This document shows positions 28,231 through 35,403 of a stretch of 64,000 bases of DNA, in pieces (the first letter of the stretch is position 1; every line of letters begins with the position of its first letter). The DNA comes from Halalkalibacter hemicellulosilyticusJCM 9152. GTDB taxonomy: Bacteria > Bacillota > Bacilli > Bacillales > Bacillaceae_D. Position numbers and translations under genes: made by a program. The notes beneath the pieces are model-generated. The model had not been told where the DNA came from. It ran no database searches and worked only from the letters and a program-made list of their open reading frames with translations. The DNA lies in assembly GCF_000513115.1 (NCBI RefSeq), contig NZ_BAUU01000008.1:62001-126000 (forward strand). Reading direction: 5' to 3'.

Positions 28231-28959
28231 ATGATTAAATTGATAAAAAGTCATCGATCAATTCGGAAGTTTACAAAACAGAGTGTATCAGATGAAATGG
28301 TTACAGACATCATTGAAGCTGGGCAATGGGCTCCAACCTCCCATCATATTCAAGCATATAGTATTATCGTTGTAAAAGATTTGAACAAGAAGAAGCAGTT
28401 AGCACAATTAGCTGGGGGGCAAGCTTATGTTGAAAGCTGTCCGGTTTTCTTTGTTATTTGTGCTGATTTCTCTAGGCTATATGAATCTAGTAGGAAGCAT
28501 GGACTACCTTTTGAAATAGGAGAGGCAGAGCAAATCATTGTTGGTGCTGTTGATGCTGCGTTAGTTGCAGAAAATATGCTTCTAGCAGCTAGGAGCTATC
28601 AGCTCGGTGGTGTGATGATCGGGGGTATTCGCAATGACCTTGAATCGGTATCGACATTGCTCAACCTCCCTCAATATGCATTTCCAGTTATGGGGTTATG
28701 TATTGGTTATCCAGATCAACAGCCTGAACAAAAGCCAAGACTTCCGCAAAGTGTTGTTGTTCATTATGATGAATATGATCAAACGAATAGCTCGAAGGAG
28801 ATAAATGAATACGATCAAGTGATGTCACATTATTATATGTCTCGTACACAAGGGATGCGAAAGGATATGTGGACAGAGTTAATGGCTAAACATTTTTCCA
28901 CTAAATCCCGTGAAGAGGTTGGAGATTTTTTGAAAAAGCAAGGATTTTTGCAAAAGTGA
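28231..28959 (+). CDS. NADPH-dependent FMN nitroreductase (NfrA-like)
   Basis: A 242-aa flavin oxidoreductase of the NfrA/frp type. The N-terminal HRSIRKFTKQSVSD and QWAPTSHHIQAYSIIVV bind FMN; MIGGIRND is the phosphate-binding part, and LCIGYPDQQPEQKPRLP is a clear family signature. B. subtilis NfrA1/NfrA2 reduce flavins, nitro compounds and disulfides and are stress-induced. ATG 28231 follows AAAGGAG. The C-terminus YYMSRTQG...DMW is normal. Single gene. Confidence 0.9.
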   Translation: MIKLIKSHRSIRKFTKQSVSDEMVTDIIEAGQWAPTSHHIQAYSIIVVKDLNKKKQLAQLAGGQAYVESCPVFFVICADFSRLYESSRKHGLPFEIGEAEQIIVGAVDAALVAENMLLAARSYQLGGVMIGGIRNDLESVSTLLNLPQYAFPVMGLCIGYPDQQPEQKPRLPQSVVVHYDEYDQTNSSKEINEYDQVMSHYYMSRTQGMRKDMWTELMAKHFSTKSREEVGDFLKKQGFLQK

Positions 28960-29146
28960 TCATACCTTGACAGTTGAACAAGGATCAACTAATCTAATGA
29001 AAATAAACAAGACAGCAGTGTCTTTTTGAGGTTACAGTAAAGAAACGGACTTACACTATGCTGATGAATGATTGTCGTATACGCATAACGAGTGGACTAC
29101 TGCAAATGCATCTTCAAAAAGGCATTTATTAATTGGAGTGAGAGAA

Positions 29147-30322
29147 ATGAAATCTTTTCGTTATTCAAATGCTTTGGAGCGACTTCCAGAGCAATTTTTT
29201 GCCAAGCTTGTTAATAAAGTTGTTGAGGTAAAGAAGCATCATGATGATGTCATTAATTTAGGGCAAGGGAACCCGGATCAACCAACCCCAAAAGCAATAG
29301 TGGAAAGAATGCAAGTGGCTACTGAAAATCCTGTCTATCATAAATACCCTCCTTTTAAGGGTTTTCCTTTTTTAAAGGATGCCGTAAAAGAATATTATCA
29401 AAAACAGTTTGATGTTGAGTTAGATGCTGAAACAGAAATTGCTATATTGGCTGGAACTAAGACTGGCCTTGTTGAGATTAGTCAATGTTTGTTAAATGAA
29501 GGAGATGTGGCGCTTGTTCCTGATCCGGGATATCCGGATTATTGGTCAGGATTAGCATTAGTAGGGGCGAAAATGCATCCAATGCCTTTAATAGAAGAAC
29601 GTGATTTTCATCCGAATTTGGAGGATATTCCACATGAGATAAAAGAACAAGCGAAGTTAATGTTCTTAAATTATCCGAATAATCCTACTGGAGCTGTTGC
29701 AACGAAAGAGCTGTTTAATGACGTTATTTCTTTTGCAAATACATATGAAACGTGTATCGTTCACGATTTTGCATATGGTGCAATTGGATATGATGGTCAA
29801 AAGCCATTAAGCTTTATGCAGATGCCCGGTGCAAAAGAAATCGGTATCGAAATGCTGACAATGTCAAAAACGTATAATATGGCTGGCTGGCGTATTGGTT
29901 TTGCAGTCGGTAATCGAAGTGTTATCCAAGCATTAGAGCTAATTCAAGATCACTATTATTGCAGTTTATTCGGAGGTATGCAAGAGGCAGCAGCTTATGC
30001 TCTAACTTCTGATCAATCTGAAGTAGAGAATTTAGTGAAAGTATATGAGAAGAGACGTCAAGTGCTAGTTGAGGCTGCACATCAAATTGGTTGGAAGGCT
30101 CAAGCACCCAAAGGCTCTTTCTTTGCGTGGTTTCCGGTTCCAAAAGGGTATACATCAGAATCTTTTGCCAATATATTATTAGAGAAAGCAAGAGTAGTTG
30201 TGGCTCCTGGTATCGGATTTGGTGAGCACGGTGAAGGGTATGTAAGGATTGGTTTATTATGTGATGAGGAGCAACTAGAAGAAGCAATGCAACGTATTGG
30301 TGAGATGAATTTATTTTCTTAA
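29147..30322 (+). CDS. mtnE: PLP-dependent aminotransferase, MtnE-like
   Basis: A 391-aa class I/II aminotransferase. It shows INLGQGNPDQPTP, LNYPNNPTGAVA, VHDFAYGAIGYDG and the PLP-binding lysine in TMSKTYNMAGWRIGFAVGN. It is close to B. subtilis MtnE (YkrV), which transaminates 2-keto-4-methylthiobutyrate to methionine in the salvage pathway. Here it is not beside other mtn genes and I see no S-box riboswitch upstream, so a different amino acid is possible. The ATG at 29147 follows GGAGTGAG; the frame upstream to 29072 lacks a ribosome site. Confidence 0.78.
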   Translation: MKSFRYSNALERLPEQFFAKLVNKVVEVKKHHDDVINLGQGNPDQPTPKAIVERMQVATENPVYHKYPPFKGFPFLKDAVKEYYQKQFDVELDAETEIAILAGTKTGLVEISQCLLNEGDVALVPDPGYPDYWSGLALVGAKMHPMPLIEERDFHPNLEDIPHEIKEQAKLMFLNYPNNPTGAVATKELFNDVISFANTYETCIVHDFAYGAIGYDGQKPLSFMQMPGAKEIGIEMLTMSKTYNMAGWRIGFAVGNRSVIQALELIQDHYYCSLFGGMQEAAAYALTSDQSEVENLVKVYEKRRQVLVEAAHQIGWKAQAPKGSFFAWFPVPKGYTSESFANILLEKARVVVAPGIGFGEHGEGYVRIGLLCDEEQLEEAMQRIGEMNLFS

Positions 30323-30360
30323 TAACTAAGAGCCTGGGGCATAACTAGCTTCTAATAGTG

Positions 30361-30398
30361 AAAAAGGTGAATTTGAGTACACTCAATTCACCTTTTTC
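30361..30398 (+). terminator. Terminator after the aminotransferase gene
   Basis: AAAAAGGTGAATT and AATTCACCTTTTT form a long perfect stem flanked by A-run and T-run. Confidence 0.9.
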
Positions 30399-30678
30399 TA
30401 TTTTAAGTGTAAATTCTTCTGCCATTAACGTAAATTAGCCTTCAAAAAAAACTGGTTCCGCATCGATTTTGCGTTTGGATTTGGTGTGGTAACAACTTAA
30501 TTTTATTAGAAGTTGTCCTTATTTTATTGTAAAAAAAGCTAATTCTCATAAAGGTTGTCGCTGTGCACATTGGGTTATTTTCGCAATGGAACGAACTTAT
30601 GGCGGCTACATTCCGTAAAAATATGCGGAAGCCGAAAAATAATTTCACAGGAATCTATTGTCCAAGTATTATTATTTT

Positions 30679-30694
30679 GTTCTTTATAAAAAAC
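30679..30694. promoter_or_regulatory. SinR-type operator (15/16)
   Basis: GTTCTTTATAAAAAAC differs from the perfect 16-bp palindrome in the epsA promoter at one position. Confidence 0.6.
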
Positions 30695-30807
30695 AGAGAA
30701 TGTAAGAGTATAGAAGAAAAAAGAAAAGGATTTAAGGTTAAATCCTTCCTTTTTTCGAATATAAATTAGTTTTCATTTCACACATTCCATATTATACTAA
30801 CAATGTA

Positions 30808-30823
30808 GTTCTCTAAAAAGAAC
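30808..30823. promoter_or_regulatory. SinR-type operator upstream of sinI (14/16)
   Basis: GTTCTCTAAAAAGAAC, 107 bp before the sinI start codon and a few bases past a possible -10. It suggests that the repressor limits expression of its own antagonist. Confidence 0.75.
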
Positions 30824-30929
30824 AGTTGTATGAACAAGCTTTAGGAGCATATACATAGGAAGTAAGTGAATGAAACCGAATTTTCTATGTTTATCCTGGC
30901 ACTATTGGTTATAATAAGGAGGAAAAGAA

Positions 30930-31055
30930 ATGTCTAAAAAGCAGGAATTCATTGATCTAGAATGGTTAGAGCTACTTTTGGAAGCAAAACAAAATGGACT
31001 AACAGTTGAAGAAATCCAGCTCTTTTTAAAAGGTGATGAAGAAGAGGGGACGTAG
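30930..31055 (+). CDS. sinI: SinI-like anti-repressor (41 aa)
   Basis: A short gene encoding a SinI-domain protein: DLEWLELLLEAKQNGLTVEE then IQLFLKG, the helix that in B. subtilis displaces the SinR dimerisation helices and opens the repressor. An acidic tail GDEEEGT closes it. The ATG at 30930 follows a strong AAGGAGG site. It lies 96 bp before sinR, the same arrangement as B. subtilis sinIR, although B. subtilis SinI has 57 residues. A second, differently controlled SinI-like gene is at 56482-56655. Confidence 0.9.
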   Translation: MSKKQEFIDLEWLELLLEAKQNGLTVEEIQLFLKGDEEEGT

Positions 31056-31081
31056 TAAAGTTTTTTTATATTAGGAATTCG

Positions 31082-31117
31082 GTTCTATTTACAGAACGAT
31101 GGGATTCTTGCTATAAT
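31082..31117 (+). promoter_or_regulatory. sinR promoter with overlapping SinR-type operator
   Basis: -10 TATAAT (31112-31117) and -35 TTTACA (31088-31093), spacer 18 bp. The palindrome GTTCTATTTACAGAAC (31082-31097, 13/16) covers the whole -35, consistent with negative autoregulation. Confidence 0.75.
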
Positions 31118-31151
31118 GACGTTAATATGTCAGAGAGGATAAGGTATAGAC

Positions 31152-31484
31152 ATGATAGGAGAGCGAGTGAAAAAATACAGACTTGAGAAAGGTTTATCGC
31201 TATCCGAGTTAGCGGAAAGAGCAGGTGTGGCCAAATCTTACTTAAGTTCAATAGAACGCAACATACAGTCAAACCCATCAATTCAATTCTTGGAGAAGGT
31301 TTCAACCGTATTAGATGTATCAGTTGAAACGTTACTAAATGAAAGAAACGATAGTAAAGATGAGCAATTAGACGATGCATGGATCGGTCTTGTACGAGAA
31401 GCTATGGATTCTGGCGTTAGCAAAGACCAATTTCGTGAGTTTCTCGAATTTAATAAATGGCGAAAAAACAATACTGATTCATAA
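31152..31484 (+). CDS. sinR: SinR biofilm master repressor
   Basis: A 110-aa protein nearly collinear with B. subtilis SinR: N-terminal XRE helix-turn-helix (GERVKKYRLEKGLSLSELAERAGVAKSYLSSIERN) and C-terminal SinI-dimerisation domain (WIGLVREAMDSGVSKDQFREFLEFNKW). It represses matrix genes by binding GTTCT-type inverted repeats as a tetramer; SinI-type proteins break the tetramer. Such repeats are found at its own promoter, at sinI, epsA and the lasso cluster. ATG 31152 follows AGAGAGGA. Strong terminator downstream. Confidence 0.96.
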   Translation: MIGERVKKYRLEKGLSLSELAERAGVAKSYLSSIERNIQSNPSIQFLEKVSTVLDVSVETLLNERNDSKDEQLDDAWIGLVREAMDSGVSKDQFREFLEFNKWRKNNTDS

Positions 31485-31488
31485 CATT

Positions 31489-31520
31489 TAAAGGAGGTGT
31501 CAATCGTGACACCTCCTTTA
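31489..31520 (+). terminator. Terminator of sinR
   Basis: TAAAGGAGGTGTCA and TGACACCTCCTTTA form a perfect 14-bp stem with a 4-nt loop. The arm contains an AGGAGG copy, and no long T-run follows beyond the stem. Confidence 0.75.
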
Positions 31521-31588
31521 TTAATGGGGACATTGAGAAAAAATCTATTTTTGAGTGTCTTTCCTACAAGGTGCACCCGATAAATCAA

Positions 31589-31819
31589 TTATGAGCTTCT
31601 GTACTTATTCTCTTCTGTTTGATTCATTTTTTCTATTAATGTCATAAACTCGACATCAAGTGCATCCGAAATTTTTTTTAGGACAATGATACTCGGGTTT
31701 TTTTGTAGTCCACGTTCAATATAGCTAATATATGATTTTGAAACACCTGATACGTCAGCTAATTCATTTAATGACATTCCTTTACTTTTACGAAGGTCTC
31801 TTATATTCCCCCCATTCAT
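31589..31819 (-). CDS. Short SinR/SlrR-like XRE repressor
   Basis: A 76-aa protein made almost only of a SinR-type helix-turn-helix (IRDLRKSKGMSLNELADVSGVSKSYISYIERGLQKNPSI). It lacks the SinI-interaction helices that SinR and SlrR carry, ending in a short charged tail. It could bind the same GTTCT boxes yet be insensitive to SinI. Its start codon overlaps the stop of the PilZ-like gene (ATGA at 31816-31819), so translation is coupled. It converges on sinR. Confidence 0.85.
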   Translation of the reverse strand: MNGGNIRDLRKSKGMSLNELADVSGVSKSYISYIERGLQKNPSIIVLKKISDALDVEFMTLIEKMNQTEENKYRSS

Positions 31820-32214
31820 GTGTCTAGCTCCTTTACAGTATGATTCATTTCTAAACTTAATTGATATTTTTCTAAGTACATTTGACGGTAGGCTAGTAAA
31901 TGACTATTGCTTGGATGCTTTGATTTATTTACGATATACGTGTATTCATATAGATTCGAAGATCCATAGTCTGACTGAATAATAGCTGTGATGTAGCCAA
32001 ATAATTCAAGCTTTGTTTGATTGATTTGTAGACAAATTCGATAGACGACTGATTCAGTAATGGGAAATTTTAAATCGCTGGTGAAAATCAAGGAGCTACT
32101 CGAAAATGTTAATACTTGTACGTTTGATTTCTTGGATTCAATAAGTTGCTCGTTTACTTGATGAATGTCTAATTGACCGTATAACGGATCTTCATAAAAA
32201 TCTGCTATGTGCAT
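31816..32214 (-). CDS. PilZ-like domain protein coupled to the SinR-like repressor
   Basis: A 132-aa protein. Residues ~30-90 (VQVLTFSSSSLIFTSDLKFPITESVVYRICLQINQTKLELFGYI) follow the pattern of a PilZ beta-barrel, in which a DxSxxG strand is followed by S-x-L-x-F-P. The c-di-GMP-binding RxxxR and DxSxxG residues are not present, so if this is PilZ it is probably a non-binding type. ATG 32214 follows GAAAGGTGG. It is first in a two-gene minus-strand operon with the XRE repressor, divergent from epsA, with SinR-type boxes in its promoter. Family assignment is tentative. Confidence 0.5.
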   Translation of the reverse strand: MHIADFYEDPLYGQLDIHQVNEQLIESKKSNVQVLTFSSSSLIFTSDLKFPITESVVYRICLQINQTKLELFGYITAIIQSDYGSSNLYEYTYIVNKSKHPSNSHLLAYRQMYLEKYQLSLEMNHTVKELDT

Positions 32215-32234
32215 GCAATCCACCTTTCTTTTTC

Positions 32235-32280
32235 GTTCTCTTTAAAGAACATTTTACATCTAATGTTCGTTATAGTAAAC
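32235..32280 (-). promoter_or_regulatory. Promoter and two SinR-type boxes of the PilZ-like/XRE operon
   Basis: On the minus strand, -35 TTTACT (32274-32279) and -10 TAAAAT (32251-32256) have a 17-bp spacer. A good box GTTCTCTTTAAAGAAC (32235-32250, 14/16) abuts the -10, and a degenerate one (32265-32280, 12/16) covers the -35. Confidence 0.65.
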
Positions 32281-32402
32281 AACATTTTAAGATTAATTCT
32301 TAATAATGAATGATATGGACTATATGATGAAAATTTTAATAAGGATAAATGTCCTACTTTTTAGTACTTTAAAACTAGATTTTGAAAAAAAATTTTTTAT
32401 TG

Positions 32403-32431
32403 TTGACATGTTCTTTATAAAGAACTAAAAT
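32403..32431 (+). promoter_or_regulatory. eps operon promoter with a perfect SinR-type operator in the spacer
   Basis: -35 TTGACA (32403-32408) and -10 TAAAAT (32426-32431) are 17 bp apart, and the perfect palindrome GTTCTTTATAAAGAAC (32410-32425) fills the spacer. A bound repressor would exclude RNA polymerase. Confidence 0.9.
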
Positions 32432-32509
32432 GTAACTAATCGATCATTAAGAGCGAGTTTATAAGTAAATAGTGTGAAAAAAGATTAAAGGTTTTTTTAT
32501 GCACCATTT

Positions 32510-32525
32510 GTTCTTTATAAAGAAT
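32510..32525. promoter_or_regulatory. Second SinR-type operator before epsA (15/16)
   Basis: GTTCTTTATAAAGAAT starts exactly 100 bp after the first operator, in the epsA leader. Paired sites suit a tetramer bridging or looping the DNA. Confidence 0.8.
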
Positions 32526-32550
32526 AAGTATTTAATAGTAGGTGATCTAC

Positions 32551-33252
32551 TTGGAAAATGAAGGTAAAGAAATTGAATTGAAGAGAATGATTGCAGTATT
32601 AAAAAAAAGATTGTGGGTGATTGTTCTATTCACTGTAATGACAACGACAATTGGTACTTTGTATCACCATTTGGTTAAGCCAGTACCAGTTTATGAAGCA
32701 TCTGCTCGCATGATTATCCATGAAGATTCTGATTTTCGAATTACATTATTAGCTGTTTTAAGAGAACCACCAGTTTTAGAAGCTGTAATAGATGAATTGC
32801 AGCTACCATATACAATCGAGTGGTTAAGTAGTCAAATAACCGCACAGAGTATTGACAATTCTCGAATTGTAAAGGTTTCGGTTGTTCATTCTGATCCAGC
32901 AAGTGCAGTTGAAATTGTTAATACATTAACAGAAGTTTATCAACGTGAAGTTGCAAACATTTTAGATTTTAACGAGATTGATTTATTATCTGAGGCCGTA
33001 CTCGATGCTCAACCTCAGCCAATCAATCCCCCTAACAATAATTTGACGCGTATAGGGTTAGTAGCTGGACTCGTACTTGGTGTTGGGTTAGCATTTCTGA
33101 TGGAAAGCTTAGATAACAAAGTGCGTACTGAGAAAGAAGTTGAACAATTATTAGGTGTTCCGGTATTTGGAACAGTTTCAAAGATGAATAAACGAAAATT
33201 AATGAAACGAAAGTCCAGAAGGAAAAAAGAAACATTTGTTGTGAAAGGATGA
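32551..33252 (+). CDS. epsA: EpsA-like polysaccharide co-polymerase / kinase modulator
   Basis: A 233-aa Wzz/CapA-type membrane protein with helices at about residues 17-37 and 165-185 and an extracellular loop between (YEASARMIIHEDSDFRIT). It controls chain length and activates the tyrosine kinase encoded next. The end is basic (KRKLMKRKSRRKKETF) and would contact EpsB. The TTG at 32551 follows AGGTGAT. First gene of the exopolysaccharide operon, under the operator-filled promoter. Confidence 0.9.
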   Translation: MENEGKEIELKRMIAVLKKRLWVIVLFTVMTTTIGTLYHHLVKPVPVYEASARMIIHEDSDFRITLLAVLREPPVLEAVIDELQLPYTIEWLSSQITAQSIDNSRIVKVSVVHSDPASAVEIVNTLTEVYQREVANILDFNEIDLLSEAVLDAQPQPINPPNNNLTRIGLVAGLVLGVGLAFLMESLDNKVRTEKEVEQLLGVPVFGTVSKMNKRKLMKRKSRRKKETFVVKG

Positions 33253-33258
33253 ACAGAG

Positions 33259-33906
33259 ATGGGAATTCGTAAAAAGAAACGAACAATTTTTCGCCATGCA
33301 CAATCGATCATAGCTGAGGAATATGATGTGATTCGTACGAATATCGAGTTCTCTTCATATGAGCATAATACACGGTCTGTTGTCATTAGTTCTCCTCAAA
33401 AAGGAGAAGGTAAATCTGTGACTGCAGCTAATATAGCTGTTTCATTTGCAAAGCAAGGAAAAAAAATATTGTTAATCGACGGCCATATGAGAAATCCAAC
33501 TGTTCATTTATTTTTTCAATTTAGAAATTGTGTGGGGTTAAGCCATATCTTAACTGGTCAACGTACAGCTGGGGAAACGACTAACCGTACAAGCATCGAG
33601 GGATTACATGTCATCACTGCTGGCGCGATTCCTTATAATACTGAAGAATTATTTAGGTCAGTAGAGATGGACCGATTTATGGAGCAGGCTTACAAGCTTT
33701 ATGACTTTGTCATCGTGGATGGTCCACCAGTGCTAGAGAGCCCTGATGCAAAAATGTTAGCAATGAAATGCGATGGAGTTATTCTTGTTTTAAAAAATAA
33801 TCAAACAGAAGATAGGGCTGCTATTGAAGCTAAAAATACATTGACTATAGTCAAAGCCAACATATTAGGTGCGATATTAAATGGAAAAAACTCTACAGCA
33901 TCTTAA
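33259..33906 (+). CDS. epsB: EpsB-like tyrosine kinase
   Basis: A 215-aa cytoplasmic bacterial tyrosine kinase (BY-kinase). Walker A SPQKGEGKSVTAANIA near residue 47, an A' motif reading LLIDGHMRNP, and Walker B FVIVDGPP are present. The C-terminus lacks the tyrosine cluster that many BY-kinases autophosphorylate and ends KNSTAS, so autoregulation may differ. It is activated by EpsA and tunes polymer assembly. Six bases separate it from epsA. A 330-nt leader-like gap with SinR boxes and conserved-looking hairpins follows. Confidence 0.93.
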   Translation: MGIRKKKRTIFRHAQSIIAEEYDVIRTNIEFSSYEHNTRSVVISSPQKGEGKSVTAANIAVSFAKQGKKILLIDGHMRNPTVHLFFQFRNCVGLSHILTGQRTAGETTNRTSIEGLHVITAGAIPYNTEELFRSVEMDRFMEQAYKLYDFVIVDGPPVLESPDAKMLAMKCDGVILVLKNNQTEDRAAIEAKNTLTIVKANILGAILNGKNSTAS

Positions 33907-33932
33907 TAGAACTCTGTTTTTTTCGTTCGATT

Positions 33933-33970
33933 GTTCTTTATTGAGAACTTCATTGTTCTCATAATAGAAT
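33933..33970. promoter_or_regulatory. SinR-type boxes between epsB and epsD
   Basis: GTTCTTTATTGAGAAC (33933-33948, 14/16) and a weaker GTTCTCATAATAGAAT (33955-33970). They may control an internal promoter or act as a road block within the operon. Confidence 0.6.
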
Positions 33971-34014
33971 TAAAATTGACATTCAACTACTTCTATATAA
34001 AAAATCATTGCTCG

Positions 34015-34190
34015 TTGTTTGATAGGTGATATCTCCTAACCTCTATCAATTGGAGATACTCGACCATGCTGTGGGTGAAAACCTTAGATGCTTGTCATCA
34101 GTGGTGTGGTGTGAGGGAGGGTTCAATGCCCATTACAATGTTAAAACATTCTTTTTTCAGTAATGATTTAATGGAAGTCATTAATGAAAA
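34015..34190 (+). ncRNA. Candidate EAR (epsC-type) antitermination RNA
   Basis: B. subtilis carries the EAR processive-antitermination RNA between epsB and epsC. The same location here has a long untranslated stretch with apparent structure: TATCTCC/GGAGATA (34030-34057), GATG/CATC (34087-34099), and alternating GGGTGAAAACC and GGAGGGTTCAATGCCC blocks. I cannot fold or align it, so identity rests on position and visible hairpins. Confidence 0.45.
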
Positions 34191-34236
34191 GAGAAGGTCA
34201 ATTAAATGGAAAAGTAACCGAAAGAGGTGAATAAGT

Positions 34237-35403
34237 TTGAATAACAAAAAAGTGTTATTTTGTGCAACAGTCGATTATCATTTTAAAGCTTTTCATTTGC
34301 CTTATTTGAAATGGTTTCAAGACCAAGGCTGGGAAGTTCATGTTGCAGCAGAAGGTTCAATGTCATTACCGTATACGAATAAGAAGTTTTCAATACCGAT
34401 TCAACGTTCACCCTTCCGTCTATCTAATTTCAGGGCGTGTAAACAGTTAAAGGACATCATTGAACAAGAACAGTACAGAATCATTCATTGCCATACTCCA
34501 TTAGGTGGGGTTCTTTCTCGTATAGCTGCAAAGGGGATTCGAAAATCTGGAGCAAAAGTTCTTTATACCGCTCATGGCTTTCATTTTTTTAAAGGGGCGC
34601 CATTAGTTAACTGGTTGTACTACCCAATTGAAAGAATTTTGTCTTCACAAACGGATTGTTTAATTACGATTAATCAAGAGGACTACGAATTTGCATCGAA
34701 ACACCTTACACAGGCAAGAACATTAAAGCATGTACGAGGAGTAGGTGTGAATATGAAAAAATACCGCCCTCTCGATGAAAAAGAGAAATGGTTGAGGCGT
34801 TCACATTTTCATTACACTGAAGATCAATTCTTAATGATTTATGTAGCTGAATTTAACCGAAATAAGAATCATCAGTTTTTGATTCAAGCATTTGCACATG
34901 CAAAAGATGAGCTTAGTGGAGCTCGCCTTTTGTTTGCTGGGGAAGGACCGTTGTTAGAGAAGTGTATAAAGTTAGCAGAACAGCTAAAGGTCAAGGATCG
35001 AATCGACTTTTTAGGTTTTCGAAATGATATAGATCAACTCCTTCCGATATGTGATATCGCTTTATCTGCAAGCTTACGTGAAGGGCTTCCGGTCAATATT
35101 TTAGAAGCGATGGCTTGTGGTTTGCCTATAATAGCTACAAATAACAGAGGGCATCGTGAACTTATAACTGCGAATCAAAATGGTTTTTTAATAGGTGTTT
35201 CACAAGTTAAATTGTTTGCAAAGAAACTCATTACTCTTTACGGCTCAGTGGAGTTGAGAGAACGATTTTCTGAGCACAGTTTAGAGTTTGTTCAACCCTT
35301 TTCACTTGAACACGTGCGGCGAGAAATGGATGAGGTTTATTTACATTTTATGATGGAGGATACACATGCAACCGAAAATCAGTATTATCGTGCCTATTTA
35401 TAA
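34237..35403 (+). CDS. epsD: EpsD-like glycosyltransferase family 4
   Basis: A 388-aa GT4 enzyme that starts KVLFCATVDYHFKAFHLPYLKWFQDQGWEVHVAAEG, very close to B. subtilis EpsD. It has a GT-B fold with N-lobe HCHTPLGGVLSR and YTAHGFHFFKG, and C-lobe donor site LREGLPVNILEAMACGLPII. It transfers a sugar to the undecaprenyl-linked repeat unit on the inner face of the membrane. TTG start behind AGAGGTG. The end overlaps the next gene by 38 bp. An epsC dehydratase gene is missing between epsB and this gene. Confidence 0.9.
   Translation: MNNKKVLFCATVDYHFKAFHLPYLKWFQDQGWEVHVAAEGSMSLPYTNKKFSIPIQRSPFRLSNFRACKQLKDIIEQEQYRIIHCHTPLGGVLSRIAAKGIRKSGAKVLYTAHGFHFFKGAPLVNWLYYPIERILSSQTDCLITINQEDYEFASKHLTQARTLKHVRGVGVNMKKYRPLDEKEKWLRRSHFHYTEDQFLMIYVAEFNRNKNHQFLIQAFAHAKDELSGARLLFAGEGPLLEKCIKLAEQLKVKDRIDFLGFRNDIDQLLPICDIALSASLREGLPVNILEAMACGLPIIATNNRGHRELITANQNGFLIGVSQVKLFAKKLITLYGSVELRERFSEHSLEFVQPFSLEHVRREMDEVYLHFMMEDTHATENQYYRAYL

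Larger units (their letters stand above)
30399..30929 (+). other. Structured 530-bp region upstream of sinI
   Basis: No convincing gene. It holds several hairpins (ACAACTT/AAGTTGT near 30495; GGCT...TTCCG/CGGAA...GCC near 30602-30636), a SinR-type box at 30679-30694, and a terminator-like stem AAGGATTTA/TAAATCCTT followed by a T-run at 30728-30757. A second SinR-type box (30808-30823) lies behind a possible -10 TATACT near 30794. The terminator suggests a short RNA or a vanished gene under SinR control. Confidence 0.5.

Noticed and set aside
28960-29146. S-box (SAM) riboswitch before the MtnE-like gene
   Set aside because: Looked for because mtnE is often S-box controlled; none of the conserved S-box blocks are present.
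30563-30769. 68-aa open frame upstream of sinI
   Set aside because: No good ribosome site, unnatural composition, and it runs through an operator and a terminator stem.
31111-31380. 89-aa frame antisense to sinR
   Set aside because: Shadow of the conserved sinR coding sequence; no start signals.
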